This document shows positions 58,322 to 64,000 of a stretch of DNA of 64,000 bases, one piece after another. Location of the stretch: NCBI GenBank assembly GCA_016708315.1, contig JADJGC010000004.1, forward strand, positions 1 through 64,000, read 5' to 3'. Below the pieces are notes generated by a model that did not search any database, was not told the DNA's origin, and saw only the letters and a list, made by a program, of their open reading frames with translations. The stretch is from a bacterium (lineage in GTDB: Bacteria > Zixibacteria > MSB-5A5 > CAIYYT01). The first letter of the stretch is position 1, and the number at the start of each line of letters is the position of its first letter. Both the position numbers and the translations under genes were made by a program.

Positions 58322-59414
58322 AAAATCACATCAGGTCAAGGTCGGCAATGTGCTGGTCGGCGGCGATGCCCCGGTTTCAGTTCAGTCGATGACCACAACT
58401 CAGACTCGCGACATCGATGCTACGGTCGCACAGATTAAGCGCCTCGAGGATGTCGGCTGCGATATCATTCGCGTGGCCGTACTCAACAAGGAAGATGCTC
58501 AATCGCTCGGCGAGATCAAGAATCAGATCAAGATCCCGCTCGTCGCTGACATTCACTTCCATTACAGATTGGCTTTGATTGCCGCCGAACAAGGTGTAGA
58601 CAAGATTCGCACCAACCCTGGTAACATCGGCGATGATGTCAAAATGGAAAGCGTCGTCGAGATCTGCAAGGAACGCAAGATTCCGATTCGCATCGGCGTC
58701 AACACCGGTTCGCTGGAATGGGATCTCGTCAAATCAATGGGGCGCTATAACCCTGACGCGTTGGTGGAATCAGCGATGCGCAAAGTACGCTTGCTTGAAG
58801 AGATGGACTTTCACGATATCTGCATTTCGATGAAGTCCTCCGAAGTCCCTGGCATGGTCGAGGGATATCGGAAGATTGCCCAGCTTGTAGACTACCCGCT
58901 TCATCTCGGCGTTACCGAAGCCGGTCCCCTTATGGGCGGCACGATCAAGTCATCGGTAGCATTTGGATTGCTTCTTCACGAAGGCATTGGCGACACGATT
59001 CGAGTCTCGCTTTCTACCGACCCGGTCGAAGAAGTGAAAGTCGGCAAGAAGATTCTCCAATCGCTCGGTCTCTTCAGCAATATGCCTGATCTTGTCAGTT
59101 GCCCAACTTGCGGCAGACTTCAGACCGATCTCTTCGGACTTATCAGCCGCGTCGAGAAGGTACTTGAAGGTATCAAGAAGCCGATCAAGGTTGCCGTGAT
59201 GGGCTGCAATGTCAATGGTCCCGGTGAAGTTGGCGATGCCGATCTCGGCGTCGTCGGTTCGGCGGACTATCTCTCGCTTGTCCGCAAAGGCAAGGTCATC
59301 GGCAAGTTTCCGCCGGAACAGCTCGAGGTCGAGTTGCTCAAGGAATTGCAGGCTTTCCGCGATGACGAAATTGGCGCGAATGCCACGCAACCGATAATGG
59401 TGCCGACAGAGTAA
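58302..59414 (+). CDS. ispG: 4-hydroxy-3-methylbut-2-en-1-yl diphosphate synthase (MEP pathway)
   Basis: Makes HMBPP from MEcPP, directly before IspH. It is a two-domain bacterial type: TIM barrel (VSVQSMTTTQTRDIDATVAQI ... LVADIHFHYRLAL) and a C-terminal 4Fe-4S domain with cluster Cys in VSCPTCGRLQ and VMGCNVNGPGE. It has 370 residues. ATG 58302 lies inside ispH with AAGAAG just upstream, so the two enzymes are co-translated in reverse pathway order. Confidence 0.97.
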   Translation: MFNKQRRKSHQVKVGNVLVGGDAPVSVQSMTTTQTRDIDATVAQIKRLEDVGCDIIRVAVLNKEDAQSLGEIKNQIKIPLVADIHFHYRLALIAAEQGVDKIRTNPGNIGDDVKMESVVEICKERKIPIRIGVNTGSLEWDLVKSMGRYNPDALVESAMRKVRLLEEMDFHDICISMKSSEVPGMVEGYRKIAQLVDYPLHLGVTEAGPLMGGTIKSSVAFGLLLHEGIGDTIRVSLSTDPVEEVKVGKKILQSLGLFSNMPDLVSCPTCGRLQTDLFGLISRVEKVLEGIKKPIKVAVMGCNVNGPGEVGDADLGVVGSADYLSLVRKGKVIGKFPPEQLEVELLKELQAFRDDEIGANATQPIMVPTE

Positions 59415-59438
59415 AGACTTCCGCACAGGCAATTTCTG

Positions 59439-59470
59439 AACGGCTGAGAAGTTCCTCGGCCGTTTTTTTT
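59439..59470 (+). terminator. Rho-independent terminator after ispG
   Basis: A 10-bp stem with one G-T pair (AACGGCTGAG 59439-59448, CTCGGCCGTT 59455-59464), followed by an uninterrupted run of T to 59470. Confidence 0.9.
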
Positions 59471-59520
59471 CGTCCATTTCTCATTGACGAACGTGGCTGC
59501 AGTTTTTTTATTTATCAGCC

Positions 59521-59868
59521 ATGTCGCAGAAGATCTGCATAGTCAACAAAGAGCACACGCCGCCTTCGTATGCTCCCGTCGTTTTCGCCAAAGGCGACCG
59601 CGTTATTATCGACAAGCGCGACACTGAATGGCCGGAATTTCTATGGTGTGTAAATGATGATGGCGAAGGGGCGTGGATACCGGAAAGCTATCTTGATCGC
59701 GACGATGACGTGGGAATACTAAATACTGTCTACTCTTCGATTGAGTTGAAGGCCGATAAGGACGAGCGCATGAGTATCATCAAGTCCGTCGCAGGCTGGC
59801 ATTGGTGCCGCAACTCAAAAGGGAAACTCGGCTGGATTCCCGAAAAGAATGTGCAAGTAATTGAATAG
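59521..59868 (+). CDS. small protein with two SH3-like domains
   Basis: A 115-residue soluble protein without a signal peptide, made of two similar 50-residue SH3-like units: FAKGDRVIIDKRDTEWPEFLWCVNDDGEGAWIPESYL and ELKADKDERMSIIKSVAGWHWCRNSKGKLGWIPEKNV. The repeated W-W/L-W-C-x-N-x-x-G-x-x-x-W-I-P-E pattern marks an internal duplication. It probably mediates protein binding in the cytosol; no partner is known. Confidence 0.8.
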   Translation: MSQKICIVNKEHTPPSYAPVVFAKGDRVIIDKRDTEWPEFLWCVNDDGEGAWIPESYLDRDDDVGILNTVYSSIELKADKDERMSIIKSVAGWHWCRNSKGKLGWIPEKNVQVIE

Positions 59869-59900
59869 AGCGAAAATCTGCTGTCTCCGCAGATACTACT

Positions 59901-62393
59901 TTACTCCTGCCACTTGACGACTTGCTCGCAATACTTCTTGGCCAGCACTTCGGCCTGCTTTTTGTCTTCCGATTCTGCGACCACTGTGAAATATGCCGCA
60001 TTGCGATCCGGAGCAATCCAGACCCAGCTGTCGCCATCCTGGAAGCGTGCACCGTCCACGAGCTGTCGGTTCTTGCCTTCGGTGTTTTCCATCAAGAGGC
60101 GCATGACTTGGCCCTTCTTGGACCATGAGCAAGGGACCTGTTCTTCCACACTGTGAAAGCGTTCAAACTCCGAGCGCATTTCGGCAAGGTCGGCATTCTG
60201 TTTTGCGAGCATTTCCAACAACTTAATCGTGGCAAACATACCGTCGGCACCGAGTTGGAAACTCGACAACATGAATCCGCCGCGTGTTCCGCCAACAAAA
60301 TCGATGTCCTCTGACTTGTAGGCTTGCATCATTGCCAAATGGTCGCTGCGTACGCGCGTAACTTGCACGCCGTATTGTTCTGCAATCTTCTCTACGCCCA
60401 TGCTCGCCATTACCGGAACGGCGATTTTTCGCGTTTGGTAACTGCTTAGAAAAAGCGAGGTCACAATCAGCAGAAGCAACTGATCGGTTATCACGGCGCC
60501 GTTGCGATCAACAACAGTAATCTTCTCAGCACTGCGCGAAAGTTGAATACCGACATCGGCGCCAAGAGACTTTACGATTGAGGCCATTGTATTGAGTGAA
60601 CGACGGCTGTCGGCTACCAACAGATTTGGATCAGGGTAGGCATTGAGAGAAATCAGTTCGGTGTTAAGTGAACTGAAAATCCCGCCGAAAATTTCCGATG
60701 CGCCGCCATGCGAGAAGTCGATTACTAATTTGAACTTCTTGGCGGCTATCGCCTCGGAATCGACGTGCTTCAAAAAATCAGTACGATAAGACTCAACGGT
60801 TCTTGTCGGATAGTCAAGATGCCCCACCTGCTCGACTGGTGCACGACGGAAATCTTCTCGGGCAAACAGTGTCTCGATGGAACGGGTCTTGCGCGTGGGC
60901 AAATCCATTCCATCGGGACCGAGGAAAATCATATCGGTAATGTGATACTGCGATGGATTCTGACGCACGTGCACGCCACCGCCATGCTTTCCCTGCTTCA
61001 GTTCGTAACGCATGATCGGAATCGGCAGCGTCCGCAAATCGACTACGTTGATGCCGCAAGACAACAGGCCGGAGATGAAACTCCGCGAGAATACTCGAGA
61101 TGCCGAGGACACACCACGGCTGACGACGATCGACTCGCCTTTCAGAAGTGTGGCTCCAAATGCACATCCCAATTTTGCGGCGAATTCCGGTGTGACCTCA
61201 ATATTTCCGAGGCCGGATACTTTGGAATCAGAGAACAACTCGCGATTCCATTTCTCGCCCCAGATAAGCGACGACGATACGGTAGCCCCAGCCTCAATCT
61301 CTTTGCCCGGCCAGATCTTGCAGTTCGCTTTGACGGTGGAACCTTGACGCAATTTGACATGGTCGCTGACCACAGCTTCTTCGTTGATGGAGACGTTCTT
61401 CTCGACAGTTACATCATTGCAGACAATCGCCTGTGTGATCTGCGCACCTTCACCAACAGTCGTGTCGTGCCAGATGACGCTGCTTTCGATGGTCGCATTG
61501 GCGGCAATTTTACAGCGATCGCCAATGACGGAATTGCTGATATGAGCTCCAGCCTCGATCTCGGCTCCGTCTCCAACGATGACCGCTCCCGAGAAATGAG
61601 CATTCTCATCGACGTGGAATTCGCGGTTAATCCAAATCGTTGCATTCTCGCGATGGAGCTGATTGTATGTTGTCTCGATCTTAACTTGTTCATTCAGAAT
61701 GTCCAGATGTGCTTTCTGGTACTCGGAGAGATTGCCGATATCGCGCCAGTATCCGGGGGCAATGTAGCCATACAGGCGTTCATTGTCTTTGAGCATGCCG
61801 GGAAAAAGATTCTGCGAGAAGTCAAAGTTCTGCCCTTTGGGGATGCGCTCGAATACCTTCGGCTCCAGGATGTAGATGCCTGTGTTGATTGTATCTGAGA
61901 ATACTTCACCCCAAGTGGGTTTTTCGAGGAATCGCGATATCTTTCCATCGGCGTCTGTAATGACCACGCCGTACGCGAGCGGGTTTTCCATTCGTGTCAG
62001 TATGATAGTAGCTGCCGCTTGCCGCTCTTCATGGAACTTGATTGCCGCCGTGAGATCGAAATCGGTAAGCACATCGCCACTGATAACCATTACCCGGTTG
62101 CCCTGATAGAAATCCTCGGCGGCTTTGACTGCACCGGCAGTGCCAAAATCATCCTCGGCGAGCAAGTACTTCATATTCACTCCGAATTCGGAGCCGTCTT
62201 TGAAGTAGCTCTTGATCTCCTCCGGCTGGAAATACAGAAGTGTGACGTAATCTTTGAGGTCGTGCTTCTTGAGGAGATTAACAATATGGTGGAGCATCGG
62301 GAGATTTGCTACCGGCACCATCGGCTTCGGCAGACTCTGAGTTAAAGGACGCAGCCTTGTTCCAAAACCTCCGGCCATAATAACTGTTTTCAT
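59901..62393 (-). CDS. nucleotidyltransferase-phosphohexomutase fusion (ManC/PGM-like), mutase half lacks catalytic residues
   Basis: An 830-residue cytosolic protein. Residues 1-230 form a sugar-phosphate nucleotidyltransferase: MAGGFGTRLRPLTQSLPKPMVP (NTP binding), DDFGTAGAVKAA, ISGDVLTDFD (metal Asp). Residues about 240-400 are left-handed beta-helix hexapeptides (VIVGDGAEIEAGAHISNSVIGD). From about 410 on comes a phosphoglucomutase/phosphomannomutase fold (VSSASRVFSRSFISGLLSCGI ... GGTRGGFMLSSFQLGADGMFA). The phosphoserine loop reads GGVHVRQNPSQ, with Asn where the phospho-Ser is expected, and the DxDxD metal loop is replaced by LSRSAEKITVVD. The fused family is known in several phyla; this copy's mutase is probably inactive. 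Confidence 0.88.
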   Translation of the reverse strand: MKTVIMAGGFGTRLRPLTQSLPKPMVPVANLPMLHHIVNLLKKHDLKDYVTLLYFQPEEIKSYFKDGSEFGVNMKYLLAEDDFGTAGAVKAAEDFYQGNRVMVISGDVLTDFDLTAAIKFHEERQAAATIILTRMENPLAYGVVITDADGKISRFLEKPTWGEVFSDTINTGIYILEPKVFERIPKGQNFDFSQNLFPGMLKDNERLYGYIAPGYWRDIGNLSEYQKAHLDILNEQVKIETTYNQLHRENATIWINREFHVDENAHFSGAVIVGDGAEIEAGAHISNSVIGDRCKIAANATIESSVIWHDTTVGEGAQITQAIVCNDVTVEKNVSINEEAVVSDHVKLRQGSTVKANCKIWPGKEIEAGATVSSSLIWGEKWNRELFSDSKVSGLGNIEVTPEFAAKLGCAFGATLLKGESIVVSRGVSSASRVFSRSFISGLLSCGINVVDLRTLPIPIMRYELKQGKHGGGVHVRQNPSQYHITDMIFLGPDGMDLPTRKTRSIETLFAREDFRRAPVEQVGHLDYPTRTVESYRTDFLKHVDSEAIAAKKFKLVIDFSHGGASEIFGGIFSSLNTELISLNAYPDPNLLVADSRRSLNTMASIVKSLGADVGIQLSRSAEKITVVDRNGAVITDQLLLLIVTSLFLSSYQTRKIAVPVMASMGVEKIAEQYGVQVTRVRSDHLAMMQAYKSEDIDFVGGTRGGFMLSSFQLGADGMFATIKLLEMLAKQNADLAEMRSEFERFHSVEEQVPCSWSKKGQVMRLLMENTEGKNRQLVDGARFQDGDSWVWIAPDRNAAYFTVVAESEDKKQAEVLAKKYCEQVVKWQE

Positions 62394-62422
62394 ATTCTAT
62401 CGAGTTCCTGTTCCACGAAGCA

Positions 62423-63088
62423 TCATGTTAGCAGATTAGCATCAAAATATCTTATCACATCATAAAAGTCGGCAAATTTCTGCCAGTCAACCGCTTTTTC
62501 CTGTGCGAGTTTGATTAAATCGCCGCGGGCAAAGAGGACATCAGCGACCCCGACTGCACAGCGATCCGAGAAACCGTCGCCGATATAAACAGTCAGCTCA
62601 CCATCTTTTCGAAGGGACTTTACGCGTTCACCCTTGCAGGTACCGCAGAAACCGCAGCCATTAGCGAAGTAGGGGAAAGTCGGGTACAGACTGCCATTTA
62701 TGAAGTTTGCTTTATTGGCGTGGATGTCCAGATCCGCGAACCCTGCCTTGCCAAGAAAGGCGTCGATGTAGAAATCGAGTCCATCGGAACAAATATGAAG
62801 CGGGATTTGGTGCTGTCCGAGAAGGTCGACGAACTCCTGAAAACCCCTCTCGACTTCAATGCGGCTAAGAGCTTCGATCATCTCTTCGCGGCTGGCTTTG
62901 ATGTAATGACATTCGCGCCACAAACATTCACGCGAATTGATCTTTTGCTCAATCCAGAGCTTGACTGTTCCGTGATTTCGTTTGCCGGAGAAGTGATTAA
63001 ACAGCGAGGCGCCAACGTCCTTGGCGGAGATAGTGCCATCAAAATCCGAGAAAACCCGAATTGGGCGAGGTTTCGTTAACCGATCCAT
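62423..63088 (-). CDS. HAD-IB phosphatase, MtnX/SerB-like
   Basis: A 221-residue cytosolic phosphatase. HAD motif I is FSDFDGTIS (nucleophile and acid Asp), motif II HICSDGLDFYI, motif III Lys in KGERVKSL and motif IV YIGDGFSDRCAV. A Cys-rich insert CGFCGTCK is typical of MtnX-like members, which act on small phosphomonoesters such as methionine-salvage or phosphoserine-like substrates. ATG 63088 overlaps the previous stop by 13 bases. Confidence 0.85.
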   Translation of the reverse strand: MDRLTKPRPIRVFSDFDGTISAKDVGASLFNHFSGKRNHGTVKLWIEQKINSRECLWRECHYIKASREEMIEALSRIEVERGFQEFVDLLGQHQIPLHICSDGLDFYIDAFLGKAGFADLDIHANKANFINGSLYPTFPYFANGCGFCGTCKGERVKSLRKDGELTVYIGDGFSDRCAVGVADVLFARGDLIKLAQEKAVDWQKFADFYDVIRYFDANLLT

Positions 63089-63348
63089 TTGAATATCAGC
63101 CAAAGCAGCGATAGAATCAAACCGGCGATGGCGAGGTTCATTACTCGCCGGACGAACATCGTTATGGTAAACGCCATGAGTACTGCGGGAATGACTAAGA
63201 GGTAGAACTTGATTGCCAGCGCCGAGACCGGCAGGTTCTGTATCGAAATATCGAAGAACGAAGCGACTGAAGCTGAAATGAGCAGTAAGATCATGATGAC
63301 AAGAGCGCTCTTGTACATTTGAGCCATGATCTGTTCTGGAGATTTCAT
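63076..63348 (-). CDS. small membrane protein (DUF1634-like) paired with TauE/SafE exporter
   Basis: A 90-residue membrane protein with two or three helices (SALVIMILLLISASVASFF, IKFYLLVIPAVLMAFTITMFV, LAIAGLILSLLWLIFKWIG). The start at 63348 is fixed by AAAGG that overlaps the end of the upstream exporter gene, two bases away. Small DUF1634-type proteins commonly sit next to TauE/SafE transporters and are thought to be partners. The longer frame to 63504 lies within the exporter gene. Confidence 0.7.
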   Translation of the reverse strand: MKSPEQIMAQMYKSALVIMILLLISASVASFFDISIQNLPVSALAIKFYLLVIPAVLMAFTITMFVRRVMNLAIAGLILSLLWLIFKWIG

Positions 63349-63350
63349 TC

Positions 63351-64000
63351 TTAGCCTTTCACTGCTGACATGATCATGGTAACTGCGGTATAGAGCAAAA
63401 TCGCCGCAAAGAGAATCTTGATATAGAGAGAATCGATCTTGTGAAACACCCTCGCGCCAAGAAAGGCTCCGGCAACCGTACCAAGAGTTGCAAACGGCAC
63501 CCACTCGACGGGAAGATCCCCTCTGGTCACGTAAGGGATTGAAGCTACCGCGGCACTGATTCCGACCATCATCGTGGAAGTTGCGACTGCTTCCTTCACT
63601 GGCTTGCCGAGAATGATCTGGAGAATCGGCACTTTGACAATACCGCCGCCAATTCCCAGCAGTCCAACTAATCCGCCCGCGAATACCGAGGCTCCCATTG
63701 CCACCGGATAGGCGTTCTTTATTCCGCCGGCATTTTTGGCATCCGATCTCCCGAATAACATTACTACGGCTGAAAACACCAGGATTACTGCAAAGACTAT
63801 TGCCAATCCTTGTTCAGAGACGTGACCCGCCAAACTCCCGGCTGCGTAAGAACCGACGATTGTCGTGGTTTCCAAGTACAATACTGCCTTGAGATCGACC
63901 AGGCCGCTCTCCAGATACTTTGTCGCTGAGGTCACCGAGGTCGCCATCACGCAACAGAGCGAAAGTGCGACAGCTTGGTGGATCGGCAGTTTGAGAATCA
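63351..64000 (-). CDS. TauE/SafE-family anion exporter (5' end outside window)
   Basis: A partial inner-membrane transporter; 216 residues are visible, running off the window. Helices include GSYAAGSLAGHVSEQGLAIVFAVILVFSAVVML and the repeat motif GGLVGLLGIGGGIVKVPILQIILGKPVKEAVATSTMMVGISA, the TSUP-family signature. Members export sulphite, sulphoacetate or other organosulphur anions; the substrate is not predictable. It is coupled to the small membrane protein downstream. Confidence 0.9.
   Translation of the reverse strand, partial: ILKLPIHQAVALSLCCVMATSVTSATKYLESGLVDLKAVLYLETTTIVGSYAAGSLAGHVSEQGLAIVFAVILVFSAVVMLFGRSDAKNAGGIKNAYPVAMGASVFAGGLVGLLGIGGGIVKVPILQIILGKPVKEAVATSTMMVGISAAVASIPYVTRGDLPVEWVPFATLGTVAGAFLGARVFHKIDSLYIKILFAAILLYTAVTMIMSAVKG

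Noticed and set aside
60765..61898. 377-residue frame opposite the nucleotidyltransferase fusion
   Set aside because: It lies wholly antisense to a conserved gene, has no ribosome site and no family resemblance.

Overview
The window looks like a chromosomal segment of an uncultured Gram-negative bacterium, most likely candidate phylum Zixibacteria or a close relative in the FCB group. The grounds are several secreted proteins ending in a paired dockerin-like repeat of the GDADxxGxVxISDxVYLIxYIFxGG type, thrombospondin type-3 calcium repeats, many lipoproteins, TonB-type and other outer-membrane barrels, and two small c-type cytochrome lipoproteins. This is inferred from protein style; no rRNA is present to confirm it.

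Layout. 1-5 kb: threonine dehydrogenase (tdh), a secreted C39-like peptidase, a fibre-like secreted protein and a DinB-fold protein, then tRNA-Ser(TGA). 6.2-12.8 kb: an apparent signalling operon of TonB-dependent receptor, YfiR, CHASE8-HAMP histidine kinase and a REC-PAS-PAS-kinase-REC hybrid. 13-19 kb: two small membrane proteins, a MATE exporter, a methyltransferase, endonuclease V (nfi) and a secreted M28 peptidase. 19-26.5 kb: membrane protein, lepA, and two paralogous cytochrome c lipoproteins around a GntR/serine-hydrolase operon. 26.5-29.1 kb: a 5'-truncated dockerin protein. 29-37 kb: aminotransferase, NicO-like transporter, haem-binding protein and secA. 37.5-44 kb: a two-component system flanked by its probable targets. 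44-52.5 kb: fibre-like and dockerin secreted proteins, a Ser/Thr kinase with TPRs, DMT transporter, aldo/keto reductase. 52.6-64 kb: tRNA-Ser(CGA), tadA, a HExxH protein, PilZ, lipA, ispH-ispG, a sugar nucleotidyltransferase/phosphomutase fusion, a HAD phosphatase and a TauE/SafE exporter.

Main discovery. A histidine kinase and an NtrC-type regulator (41342-42679 and 40027-41364) sit between two transcription units. Each unit carries a sigma-54-like -24/-12 element (GGCACG-N4-TTGA) and, about 120-160 bp upstream of it, a pair of matching 16-bp palindromes TGTACC-N4-GGTNCR (40014-40029, 40036-40051; 42727-42742, 42757-42772). The targets are a periplasmic coiled-coil protein plus an outer-membrane barrel on one side, and a lipoprotein with GxW repeats on the other. 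This looks like a compact, self-contained envelope regulon.

Caution. At least eleven genes between about 1.3 and 28.5 kb are interrupted by one-base indels, mostly in homopolymers, while 29-64 kb appears free of them. I read these as probable sequence errors and annotate the genes across the breaks, marking each one.
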